A stretch of 64,000 nt of DNA from Progne subis subis (Eukaryota; Chordata; Aves; Passeriformes; Hirundinidae): NCBI GenBank assembly GCA_022316685.1, contig JAKJHU010000046.1:3340001-3404000 (forward strand), written 5' to 3'. The notes beneath the pieces are model-generated. The model made no database searches, had not been told where the DNA came from, and saw only the letters and a program-made list of their open reading frames with translations. Both the position numbers and the translations under genes were made by a program. Positions within the stretch are counted from its first letter, which is position 1; the number at the start of each line of letters is the position of its first letter. Shown here in pieces: positions 33,001-45,600 of the stretch.

Positions 33001-36000
33001 GTTAACAGACACTTTCTTAGAACAAAGGGATGCTGATATTTTGAAAGGTGCCTTTTTGTGTACCATTTAAGAATAAGTCCGTTATTTTCATAGTTTCTCT
33101 CAGAATTGTCTCTGTGCCACTCTTGGAGCTCAGTTTTGGCTGCTATGAATATGTGCAACATTTCTGGAGAACCCAAGAATGCCTCCTATTCCCAGTGCCT
33201 CATTAGTACCTCTGTCCCATGTGGGAAGGGAGGGGTGAAGCCTGGGTGTTCAGCAGTTCTCCTTAGTGTCTCTGCAGTGGCAGGTGGGCCAGCAATAGGG
33301 AGGGAGCTCTCAAACACACCAGCTTGGCCCCTGAGCTGGCTGATAGGAGGCTAGAGAGCCTGGGGGGCACTGCAGCAGGGACCCCTTGCTCAGAGTACAT
33401 ACAGGCAGTCTCATTCGAGCTCTCCTCTGCAGAGTAGGTGGAGTTCCCTGGAGGTATTCTTTCAGTGGATCTCTCTTGGTCTGTAGTCTCAGTCAGCAGA
33501 GCTTTACCTCTGTGTAATTGTATGTAAGAGATTGTTAGTATCCTTTGCGGTTTTTATCTTTTCTTCCTTATAAACCTTTTCAGTGTGTGGGTGTTGCCAC
33601 TGCCCTTTCACCCACCCACTGTATAATTTCATAACTATTTCTGATTCAGGAAGCTCTGTATGTGTGTCTTTCAAATGTTACTGTTATTATTCTTACTTTA
33701 TGGAACTATCTAGAATGATCCATACAAATACAGACTGTTGGACTTGAGAAGCCCATGACAAGATCTTCATAAGAATTGAAAATGATTGAGTAGGACTGAT
33801 AAACTGAGATAAGTAAGGGAAATTAAGGAACAAAGCAAATAGTTTCTTTACTGTCAAAGAACTGTAGCTGAGTTGCAAATTGAATTTTTATTGCATAATC
33901 TTATGTAGATACTTTTGATTCCAAGAATATGCCTTCCTTCCTTGGAGCCTTAAGCAAAAAATACCTAAGTAAGACCCCTCTATTTCAGGCTAATGCTGGA
34001 ATAAATAATGAAAAGTTAAGACTCTGATAGTTAAGAAGTTTTTGAAGTTTAGGTCAGTCTGTACTACCCACTTCAGTTTTAGTCTATTACTCTACTGGGA
34101 CCCTATGGTTCAGTTAGTGATTTTGTACACATTTTTGTCTCCTTTGATACAAGATTGGCTAACTATAACTTTGGAGGCCTCTTTGCAATAGTTCTGTACT
34201 TGCAAGCCTACAGTATCTAAATATCTCAAGAAACACTTATGGTTATTAAGGCTTTGGTGAGGGACAGTGTTATTTCAGTTGTACAGATAACAAACTGAGA
34301 AAAAAGACTGATATTTGGGGAGTAGTACAATAAAATTATGATAAATCTGGATGGAAAACATTTGTCTTGTTCAAGTGAAAAACTAAGCTCGAAGACACTT
34401 CTCCTTGTAGTGCAAGGATGAAAATTAAATTGTGTCTGCTTTTTAGGAATTACAGTGAGAGAAAACCTCAAGCATCATTTGGGTCTATGGAGAGAGTTTA
34501 AGATTTTGGTGATCCTACTGTGAAAAGGCAATGATTAGCCTCTTTTAGAAACACTTTAGTACTGGGAATAATATTGACTATGAAAAATGGAATCTTTCAT
34601 GCAAATTCAAAAATACTTATTCATCAAGTGTTTTAATCCATGTAGTTTGTCAAAAGTGGTTATCTTTGAGAAAAGAAGTTTTGGTTTGCTGAACCTACAT
34701 GTTCATCCTGAAAAACATGTAAAAAAATCCAACTAGCTATAGTGCCCAGCAATGAAAATGGAGGCAAGCCACATGTTTTTTTGGAGATAGGTCTTTTGCT
34801 AGTATAGATGGTAAAAATTAAGACTTGTACATAGCTTTTCAAAGAGGTTGATAACCTGTTGGTGTAAATCAGCATTGCTGCACTGAGGTCAACAAGGTCT
34901 GGCCGTCAGCCTGCTCCTAACTGTACAACAAAGCTACTTTTCTTTTTTTCTGAAACAAAAAAGACACAGATATTATGGATAAGTTAATATGCTGTAGTGA
35001 CAGGAGATGGTATTTTCTTCAAGCCTGGGAAGGAAAGTGGAAGAGACAAGATGCAAAGCTGAGAGATATGGGAAAAAAAAAAAGTGAAGTTACCAGTAAC
35101 CAAGTTACAAGTAACCAAGGAGTTACTTGCCCTTACCACTAAAACCTTGTTTTAGGAGACCCACCATCAGTCACAAAGCAGATGCTGGCAGTGCTCCTGC
35201 TCAGCAGGCGACCATAAATTTATGTCCCAGGTCCCATGGTTTATGTGACTATTTACACAAGCACAAAGTGGAAGGGCCAGTTAGCTGGTCCTCATTGCTA
35301 TATGGGCTCCATTTGCTTTGCTTCATGGTCAGGGGCAGCAGGGGAGGAGTGAACAAAGCTTAGGGAACTCAGCTCAAGGAAAATGAAGTGGATTATTGGA
35401 TGCTGAAGTAGGATATTTCTAATAACTGATCTGTTGGTTTGTTTGCAACACCACAAAAGGTGGAACATATTCAGCAAATTGGAGAATAATTCTATTAGTT
35501 TAAAACCATTTTTTTTTCCCCTTGGGCCTGAAATACTTACATTTAGTGTAATTTTCTTTTTGTTAAAAAATAAAATTGAACTGAATTTTAAGAAAGCACT
35601 GAAATTTGAGTTTAAAGGCCTTTACATTTCACATTCAGTATATCAAACTGATTGATCTGGATTTTCAAAAATTTTGCCTAGGCAGGAATAGCTAAACAAA
35701 TCTGAAAGAAATTTGCAATCAGTGTAAATCTGCATTTTAAGAGCTTGCTCAATCATTCCACCTTATACAAACAAATCTTTGTTTTATCTCATCCATGTTC
35801 TTATTGTTTCATACACAGAATGCTTGTAAGCATGGACAATTACGCACAGACTGTTGAATAACGACGGATTGTGAAGCTGGAAAGGGGAAATTCAGTTGTA
35901 GCCTTGCTTTACAGATAGTAAGAGAGCTACACCTCTGAAGATTTTGCCCAAGTACTTTGGAAATTAGAAGTCAGACTTAGTAGTAAGTGTGAAAAGGAGA

Positions 36001-38029
36001 GTGTCAGTCATGACTGTGGAAACACTGTGTGTGGGGAATTGTGTGCATTACAAGGAAATAAACATCATAGGACTGTAGTTCTGGCCCTTGACTGTTTTCT
36101 ATTAGCAAACAGGTTACCATAACTGATTTAAGACCTTTCTTGGCCAAATTTTGTTGATTCCAGTGGATTTACACCAGGGATTAATTTAATCTTCAGTTTG
36201 CCTAGTTTTCAAGCCCAGAAGGACTATTAGCTTGTGTACTGAGGTCTGCCACACAGCACAGGCTGCAGAATTTCACATAGTTATTCGGCATCAAACCTAG
36301 TAACTGGTATGGTATGAAAAAAGGCATCTTTCTGCTAGGAAAAATCTCAAGGAAAGGCTTTTGGCAAATTGCTGGAATGAACAAGTGTTTTGGTTTGTTT
36401 TGTTTTTTTTTTAAATAAGGCTGAGACCTTGATTCTATTCCTAATTCTATGCCAGTCAAACTTCCTCTCCATGCTCTAATTTTCATGCCTATATCTTGAA
36501 GGTAGGATAGTTAATCTCATCTGGAAATAAACTTAAATTCCATAGCAGAAGACTGATAAATGTAAATAAAACATCACTGTGATTGTAGTCAGCTCCCTCC
36601 TCTATCCTTTTTGTTCTTCTGCATTTCTCATTTTGCTTTTCCCATCTGCAGATCCGTGATATTTTTACTGAGTGCACTAAATGATGTGCTGACCTTCTAC
36701 TGCCTTTAGTACTACCTACTAAAATTTTATCTGTGTTCTTAAAAAAAAGTAGAAATTAAGACAAATTTCTCTAAAATGTCATACATTCGAATAAACAAAT
36801 GCCAAGCCAGCTTTTAACTTGTTCATAATACAGCACTTCAAGAGCATGTGGTGTTGCTGTTTTTTACATAACTGTGTAACGAGATGGGATGTTCATGAGG
36901 TTTTTTGTTTTATGTTGCATATCAGCTTTCTCTTACTTGCTAGAGTAATTACTCTAGCAAATCTGTCTGCTGAGCATCTCATAGTTGTGTCATTCCAGCC
37001 TCTAGAGCATTCATGCCATGCTGAGGATGGAATTCAGATTTTGTGTCTCAAAAAGCATGGATTCAAGTGCCCAGAGACAGTGGTGTATAGTGCTTGTGTT
37101 ATGTCTCTGCTCAGGAGAAACTGTCCTGCAACTCAGGGACTTGGTTCTGGATTAGCTCTTGATTTAAGTTAAATATTTGTATCTCTCCATGCGAGTATAA
37201 AAGAGAAATGACTGATGTTTTCCTTGTTCCTAAGTTTTAGGAACGGGGACTGACAGCTGGAGTCTTTGTAAAGAAAGGACCCGTAACCAAATGGACCCAT
37301 GGGATGCAGGCACTTCATTAGAGTTCAATATTATAGTGACAGGTACCTTAGGAGGGAGATCTAAAGATTAGGTTATATGGCAAATGGAAGCCCCAGTTTC
37401 CAAGTGTGATTTGCTGTCAGTAATGGTGTCATAGGCCTGAATGTCTTGAGCAATATACACATCACCGACAGGAAAGGCTCAGGAAGAGGGTGCAACTTCT
37501 CTGCTTCTTATCTGGCTTCTGCGTTTTATTAGATGCTAGGATCAGTCTAGTCCCTATTGTTTTCACAAACAATATGAGGCTCTTGTCTGCAGACTGCTTC
37601 AGGAAAGGCTGGCCCCTCTCAAGCCCTACCAACGGGGGCTCTGGAGTTGCTCTTCCCCTGTTATTTGCCAACCAAGTGATACTACAGAATCACTGTTGTC
37701 TTTGACTCTGGCAGGCCTTAGGGACAGGTAACAATTGCTATTTTCCCCACATCTTCTTAGTGCTTTTTGTGATCTCTCTTCAGCTGACACTGCTAGATTC
37801 CCCTCTCCCGTTCCTGATCGTTTGGAAGGCTTGGTCCTGGGAGTTCATCGTGCCTCTCCATCATTTCCTTTGCCTTGTGCTGCCCTGCTGCAGCCTTGGT
37901 CCCCGGGGGCTTGTGTGTCCTGTCTCACCAGTGTTTGCCTTGCCTGGTGCAGCATTCAAGCAACACCTTAATAAAAACCTTTCCTCCCTTATCTCCTCTC
38001 TGCTGCTGTGCCACTGGGCTGGGGATCGT

Positions 38030-38240
38030 GTTCCCATCTCTTTCACACGCACACCTGGCCATAAAACACTGGGTTTGTTTTTAACCTCAAACCAGGGAGC
38101 TTTAATTAAAGAGACAGTGACCTCTTTTATGAGTTTGCTCGCGTAGGGTTTCAGGGCTATTGTAACATACAGCTCACATAACAGAGCACCATTGCACAAA
38201 GCTCCATTTACACATCCTTCCCTGGCTTTTTTCCTCTCCT
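38030..38240. promoter_or_regulatory. Candidate conserved non-coding element
   Basis: A compact stretch with CCATAAAAC and TTTTATGAG (HOX/CDX-type sites), the palindrome TTTAATTAAA at 38101-38110, and few decayed repeats. Conservation cannot be seen from one sequence; the call is an inference from motif density. Confidence 0.25.
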
Positions 38241-39469
38241 CTTTTTGTTTTCCAAACGCAGAAGGAGGTTGTTTTCTTGTTTACCTCCAGGCAAAGTTGT
38301 CTCTCATGTTAGTAGCCTATGACAAGCAGCTTCTTTGAAGAGAACCCAGCTTTCTTACTAACACGTGGATGTCATTAGATTTGCAGAAATGTTATTTTTT
38401 AAATCTATGTAAGAAATAGTCTTTTGGATCTGAATGACTAAAATGGATCTTATCATCTTTTTCTTTAGCTAGTTCTCACAGCTGTATAATGGAGTTCGTG
38501 TATTTCTTATGACAAATACTTATTAAGTCACTGTTGCATTTACCTGTGCTCATTAAGTTTCAGGAGCAATAAATAGAGTTTTTGACATATATTCAAGAAC
38601 GATATGTGTGGGAGCAAACACTAAAACTTGTCTGTAGTTTTACACAGAATGGTTTATATTTAATATAAAGAAAAATTTTCACAAATACAGATGAGTATTC
38701 TCCAGTGCCTATGTTCAAAGAGATGCAAACAGAAAGATACGCAGAAGTGTGTATGCAGTCCAGAACTTATTTGAGGTATGCAGACTTCTAAAAAAGGCAC
38801 TCATGCACAGAAAGGAGACAGCTGGGACACAGACACAAGGAACTGCATAATTGGTGGGATACAGAGGCACACAGGATATGCGCACACAAAAGAAAAAAAC
38901 AAACAAACCATGTGGAAAAGTATAGTGCCCTTAGGATACACCTTGTATGTAGACCTTTGAAAGCAGGCACAAGGATAATCTGCAGGAAAGCATATATGTA
39001 GAAACTGATGTCCAGTTAACTCTAAAAGTAGTATATAAGCTGCTGTGGACACACACAGCATGCTCAGGTGCTGGAATTCTCACAATCCTCTGAATTGTGC
39101 AAGATTTTTTGCATTCAATGTTGTTACTTTTCAGGAAAAGCTCAATTATATGAAAAAAAAATACACAATTTAACTGTAGAACTTGTAGATATGTGCCTTT
39201 ACACATACAAATAGGTAGTTATATATTGATGTGAATATTGATAAATATTTTTTTACTTTGTATACTAATACAGATTTGCCTAGACACAAATATACCACAC
39301 ACAGACCCTTAGACACACACAGATATACCCATGTCTATGTTCATTGAGAGAGACTCACTCAATATCTGTGTATGTGTGTGTTGGGAGAGGGTCATAACCT
39401 CCTCCATTCTTCTCCTGAAGGGGTTTGGATAATGAAGGGAAAAGAAATGAGGCCTGGGGCTAATTTGTA

Positions 39470-39665
39470 GTGGCATTTCCTGGCCTCTCTTATGCCAATG
39501 AAGCTCCGTTTCATCTTTAGCCTTATCAATTCTGCAGTCATGTGGCTTTCCGCTTGGACGCCTCTGTCTCTTCACCCTCCTCCCCAATCTCCGATGCTAA
39601 TGGAAACTTCGTTAATGCCATTAATCTGCTGACTGGGACAAGTCAAAAACATATCCACACAATCT
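39470..39665. promoter_or_regulatory. Candidate conserved non-coding element
   Basis: Contains GCTAATTTG, GTTAATGCCATTAATCTGCT at 39611-39630, and several CCAATGA/CAATCT-type motifs in a stretch of more balanced composition than the desert around it. Paired TAAT cores are typical of developmental enhancers, but this is inference only. Confidence 0.25.
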
Positions 39666-41590
39666 GAGCCAGGGCTGCAAGCGTCCTGGGGCTGCCAAAC
39701 AGAGGCACCCCTCGTGCTCCCTGCATTCCTGAAGGAACTTCATATTGATTTCTTTCTTTACTTCTCTGCCTTATTCTTTGATAACTTTGTAACCTTCAGA
39801 ACAGGCATCAAGTAGATGGCCTTTCCTTCCTGATCCCTCATAATGATATTTCTTCAAGAATCTTTTCCCTTGTTGCAGAGCTAGTGCTTTCTTTCAGTGC
39901 CCCCTCATGGTAGCCTTTTTGTTCTTATGCTGTCTTTGGCAACAGACCTGTTATTCCTCTTGCCTAATAGAATTTCTTAACTATCCAAGTGTTATGTGAA
40001 CCTGCCTGGGCTGGTCTGAAATGAAAAGCATTCCACTCTACCTCGATATCAGCAGAGTATAAGTAAGTCTCTCACTATCCAACCACTGTTACTGTTCTAG
40101 TGGCAGTTGCCACCACTTCTGTTCTTGAAGGGCTGTGCTGTTGGGGTGCCCTGTCTTCTGAAATGTTCTCAGCTTCCCTAAATCAATTTTTAGGAGTGAG
40201 AACATAGCATTGCTTTCCACTTTACTATTAGGCCATTATTTATAATGTTTTACCATTGTCTTCTGTCACAATTGATTATAATTTTTGGTGATGTATCATT
40301 TTCTTAGATATGACTTCAACTTTCCTTGCCAGTGTAGCACACCTGCAGAAACTTCAAGCTCTGAACAATGACTCACCATCTCCTTATTTCATGGTATTGT
40401 CCAGTGGCTGAGCACGTGGAAGGTCCATGTGTCAGGATTATGCTGGCTGAGGTTTCACCAAGAAGAGAAAATAGACTCTGTGTGATATTTATTTTAGGAA
40501 AAATTTCTGTGATAATTGGAGTTCATAGCTAGCTCCTGAGAATGTCAGGATGTTGAGTGATCTGTATTTGATCTACAAATCTTTATATACATAAATGAAA
40601 TAGTGACAGTGAAGAAGGAAAAGACAGCTAGGAAAGGCATGCCATTGGAGTTGTGACATATGGATATGTTTTCGGGGGAAAAAAAGGCATTAAATTGATG
40701 AAAACAAGGAGAGAAGGTGGCAGTTCGGCATGAACTTTGATGTCAGGCTAAATCTGAAATTATATTGGCCATGACAGAAGGCTGAACCTTGGTTGCTGCC
40801 TTCACACAGACATCACAGTAAAAAAGGGATTGTTTTACAGGGAGAAGACAAAGAAGTTTTAAGTTCTTCAGCCCTGGCAGGGGTTGAAGTCAAAAGCTGA
40901 TCCTCATGTAGTTTTGGGTACACAGAGTGCATGTCCTTTCCCATCAGCCAGGAGATGCTTCACTGAACAGAGCATCTTCTTCCTCTGGCCAGTGCTGGGA
41001 TGAGGCATACATATTATCTTCAGGGTATATTAATGCATTGCACTATCTGATGTAGAAAGATTCATGCTGGTTGGTACTATGCTTAGTTTTTGGGCATCAC
41101 TGAATAAGGGTGAGGGGGAAAAATCAGGTAGAGAATGTTACATCTTGGCATAAAAGAGAAGAAAAGCAGCTGGGATACTTGGTGCCCTAAAAATCCTATT
41201 TAGATGGGTGGGGCAGCATCTGTAAACCTAAGACCAGCACCTGCTGGAGCACTTTCAGAGCTCCAGTGAAAACAGAGAACTAAAAATCTAATACTTGTAG
41301 CCTTAATAAGTACCAGGACAGTTAACAGCTCATACAAGACCACTCATGTTGGTTTAGACATTAAATTTGCTTTCCCTTTGTCATATTCTGTGGTTCAGGA
41401 CTTGCAATTGAAATGTTGGGGCAGGAAATGATCGTACCACACTGTCCTGTCCAAGAAGAAAGGAAAAGATCTTCAAGTGAGCAAGTAGCTTGTGTGCATC
41501 AAGTTGTTCCATTCCAGAGGGCACCTTAATAGAGAAGCAGAAACTCCAGGAAGCTAAGCCTCTATGCAAGGTCTAAAATTGTCCAGCCCA

Positions 41591-41660
41591 GTGACCTTGG
41601 CAAGTTGTTTAACCTCTGTGTATCAGGTGACCTTGGCAAGTTGTTTAACCTCTGTGTATC
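41591..41660. repeat. Two-copy 36-bp tandem duplication
   Basis: GTGACCTTGGCAAGTTGTTT followed by AACCTCTGTGTATC occurs at 41591 and again at 41627, identical over 34 bases. The perfect identity suggests a recent slippage duplication or an assembly artefact. Confidence 0.95.
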
Positions 41661-42937
41661 TAGACTTTTCCTGTTTAGAATATTCCTATCACAAACTTCT
41701 TAAGCAAGAAGTTTCTTCCTATGGGTGCATCCAGCTACAGAGTTGGTCAACCTTTTGGCTAAAGTCACTCCACAGTAATATAACAATCTATGCCTCCAAA
41801 TGGCTGGAATTGTGCATTAGACTGAGAAGTAAAAGATGCTTTAGACTTCTGACTGGTGCCAAGAAATAAATAAATTCAGCAAAGCCTGCATTAGCTGCCT
41901 TGGGTACAGGGAGCATCCCAGCTGTGGCAGCATAGAGCCTATTGAGGTTAAATTTGGATCATGTCACGATGCAGCCTTCATGCTGGGAAAAGTTTAAGAT
42001 GTCAGTGCTGTATGTGTTTGGAAAATTTCTGTTTGAATGACACTGCTATGCACAAAACTTCTGCTGCCCACTGGTTGTGTTCTCTGACCCATTTTTTTGA
42101 TCAGTCTTTTCTAACTGCTGGACTCATAGGAGCTGTCATACTGCTATGCAGTTTCTGCCCAGCTTCCATTTTGTCATGGAAAATCTTCGAAAAGGAGTGG
42201 TGAATGCAGTTTTTCAATGAAGCAGTATTTTATTGCGGTCATGACACTCCAAAGAGGTGGAGTAAATAAAGTTTGTTGGTTGAAGTAATATCAATATATC
42301 CATTGGTCCGAAAACCAACCTTTTTTGCTACTTCGTGCTGTTTTCTTTATTACAAGATTTTATTGTTTTAAATGAAGCCTGTGAGTGGTAGTCAGGCAAT
42401 GCAACTTTTACTTCTGGTTCTGTTAACAATTTGTGTTTTGCTCTTGGGATAGCATAGTCTGTGTTTGCATTATCCATTTGTAAAGTGAGGAAAACAACTT
42501 TTTTTTGCATTCTTTTCTGTCTTGGCTAACATAGACTTGCCTGGTGCAGTGTATTTCCATTCAGCGAGCCACAGCCTTGGCTGAGGAGCTAACTCTTCTG
42601 TGTTAGGATTTTCTGGGCAGGCTTCTGGGCTTGGACCCAAAGGCTGGAAATCAACCCATGTTCAAGCATCTCTATAGCTTATCTTTTACCTGCAGGTGGG
42701 TAGTACTTGGTGCCTTGTGATGTTGGTATGCTTCTGTGTCACTGAGGGATAAACAAAACAGGATTATAGCACTGTCTCTTTTTCTTTACTTTTGTATTAC
42801 TACTATCTCTGCTTTCTTCTTCTGGCAAGTTTGAGTGTCCTGTGAGTAATCTTTAAGCTTTCCTGGAGGGAAAACCCAATAGTTGAAGTACAGCTATTTC
42901 TGGTGGTAACTGTAGAAAAGAGTTTGAAGGCTTTGCT

Positions 42938-43086
42938 GGTTTTTTGTTTTGTTTTGTTTTTTTTTTTGTTTTTTTTTGGTTTTTTTTTTTTTTTTTTTGT
43001 TTTTTTTTTTTTTTTTTTTTTTTTTTTGGTTTGTTTTTTTTTGTTTTTTTTTTTTTTGTTTTGTTTTTTTTTTTTGTTTTTTTTTT
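42938..43086. repeat. 150-bp T-rich tract with G interruptions
   Basis: Only T and G for about 150 bases, mostly T runs of 4 to 22 broken by single or double G. Read on the minus strand it is a long poly(A) with C interruptions. Apparent Lys-rich or Phe-rich frames through it are composition artefacts. Confidence 0.95.
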
Positions 43087-45439
43087 CCCCAAGAGTGATG
43101 TAATGGAATCTGGGCAGTGGCCTTTCCTGGAAACATTGGGACCTTTCACTTCATGGCAAGGGAAAATTGGTGTGACTCACTACAAAATGTAGTACATTCT
43201 TTGCTGAAAGCAGAGAATTGAAACTCACAAATGCAACTGAATCTATGTTTTAAAATCCTTGCAATGAGCAAGGGAAGAAACTTCTTTGCTTTAATGAAAG
43301 CACAATAAAAAGTAATACTTGCAGAGTTTATTTAATTTAGAGAAGTTAGGCTCATTAGGCTGCTGGATTAGAATACGATTCTGCCTCTTATTGGTACATA
43401 AGAATCACATTTACTACTTTGAAAATACAGTCACTACTAGGAAGGGATATTGGAGATATTCAACTTTAAAAAAAATCCGCAAACCATGGACCTAAGATTA
43501 AGAAGGAAAAATAGAAGAGATGGTTCACAATGGAGGGAAAGGCTTGTCATCCTTGGAATCATTGCCAGAAAGAACGTTCTTGTAAAGTCTTGCACCAAAG
43601 CCCTGGTTTACAGCTTTTGTGGAAAGTGTTTGAGTCCTGTCAGGTGGTGCCTGTGCCAGCTGGCTGGCAGCACCAGCACATGGCTTTAGCAGCCCTGCAG
43701 CGCACAGCTCCTTGGAGGACTGCGGAGCCCAGAGCCGGCCAGTCTCACTCTGCTTAGGAGAATGGACAGGATTGCAGCATAAATGACCCCAAACAGCTCT
43801 GCTTGGCCTGTCAGTTTTTAAATAGGGGCAAGATCCCACCTTCTGGTTCCTCAGGCCATAGGTGAATGCCTTTGACTTGAGAGGAATGCCTTGACTTCAG
43901 GCTTATGCTCTGATTTTGAAGAAGATGCAAGGAAGTGAAGGTCCCTGTTTCTGGAAAATTTGCTTGCAAAATTTGTTAATTTCATGTAAGAAAGCTGACC
44001 AAATTGGATACCAGATATTTAAACTGCAGTAGAAATCCTTATTCTGGAAAACCTGTTGTCCAAACTGTGCTTTTGAATCTGATTCATGAAGCCATGGTAG
44101 CAGTTTTCACCTACTCCTTGGTATAGCGTTCAACTGCAACATCCACCAGCACCTCAGTTCTTTTGTCTGGGCTGCAACCTAGGAATAAAATTTGAGAGCT
44201 ATCAGTCTATGAGTCCAAATTCTTGGGAGCTTCTGATTTAAACAGGCAAAGGAGATGCTATTAAATGTGATTTACAGAGTGTATAAGTGGTTAAACCATA
44301 GTTCATGGTAGATTTTTCCACCTCACACTTGAACTTATCTACTCAGGGAAACAAACTTATATCCTCTTCAGAGACACATCACTTGTGTGGATGGCCCCAA
44401 ATAGAATCTATGGAAAGATGTTTCTTTGCAGTACTGGAAGAAGAACTATAAGAGAAGCTGGAGGTTGGCACTATAGCAGCTGCTACTCTAGGATGCTGTT
44501 CTGGGCTTTGGTGATAGTAAGGAAGTAGTTATAGTAGTTTTTTATATGCTTGGGCAGCCTTTTTGTTTTGTTTTTTTCTTGTTATTGCTCCTTATGCCAC
44601 AATGGAGGGAATGTCACCTTCTCTATTCTGGTAAACTCTAGCAGGAGTTGCTGAAAGCCATGGTGGTTTGTAATTTGGTTGCCTATAAGAAATGAATTTG
44701 CTGCTCTCAACCAGTTTCCCTATAGATGACAATAATGGCAATTTAGTTGTTTATTTGAGGTTCTTCTGAAGTGAAGTAATGAAAAGGGAGTTTACCCCAT
44801 TGCTTCGCTTATTTTATGATCTACTTTAAAAGAAATAAAAGGATTAAGTCTTGGGATGAAGTCCTAAGACTGACCTCGACATCCAGAGCTCCAGCCTGAC
44901 CTTAAAGCCACACAGAGAACAGTTACCAGACACTTTAAGCAAGTCTGGACTCCACTTTTCATTTGACAACACGGCAGTTTAAGAATCAGCACTCTGTTTG
45001 CCCTACTTACCCCGAGTACTAACACAGGAAAGCTGTTGGCACAGGGACCAGACTGTCACTTTTGTGACTGAGGGAGGAAAGAGAGGAGTCTTCACCCCAT
45101 CTTCCTTTTCAGACAGTCTCCAGGAGTTTTGGAAGGAGCTTTTTACAAACCCTCTTCTATTGTTGGCCAGGAAACAAAGGATGGAGGAGCTGGATTTAAG
45201 CATAATGACGTGAGCTCCTCCATGCAGAAAAACCCAGCTGAGAGACCCCCCCTGATCCACACACACACAAAAAAAGGAAGAAAGGGGGAGAAAAATCTTT
45301 GAAAATAACTAATTAAAGTTGTTTTAGCCTCTCTCTCTCCCCCTTCCAAGGGCGCCTAATCTCACAGGCGGCAGAGGGGGAAGAGAGGCAAGAGGAACAA
45401 TGAGAACCATCCCCCCTTCTCTACACCCCACCTCCTGGT

Positions 45440-45600
45440 CTCTGAGGTTTTAAAACAAGAGGCCACTTTAAGTTAATGAGCTATCAGCTGACTGGAAGAA
45501 GTCTCTAATGAAGCCTGATGTTCACACATTCCCCAGCTTGCTGAATAGGCCTCTGCCAATCTCATAACTGTCAGAAAGTTTCATTCATAAAATCCACATG
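45440..45600. promoter_or_regulatory. Candidate conserved non-coding element
   Basis: TTAATGAGCTATCAGCTGAC with an E-box (CAGCTG), TCTAATGAAGCC and TTTCATTCATAAAATCC occur within 160 bp, in DNA free of recognisable repeats. Motif spacing suggests an enhancer, with no conservation evidence available here. Confidence 0.25.

Larger units (their letters stand above)
30021..42930. other. Gene desert, no gene recognised
   Basis: About 13 kb of AT-rich DNA with only short chance frames. Stretches at about 38.0-38.25 kb and 39.47-39.66 kb have clustered homeodomain-type motifs (listed separately). A 36-bp tandem duplication lies at 41591-41660. No tRNA, rRNA or pseudogene was recognised. Confidence 0.55.

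Noticed and set aside
36533..36545. Partial resemblance to miR-146 3' part (AAATTCCATAGC)
   Set aside because: The seed TGAGAACT is absent and no hairpin arm pairs with it.
37760..38146. 128-codon hydrophobic plus-strand frame
   Set aside because: It has Leu-rich chance composition, no family resemblance, and an overlapping frame of similar length.
42853..43192. Lys-rich and Phe-rich frames
   Set aside because: They are translations of the T/G (A/C) simple tract.
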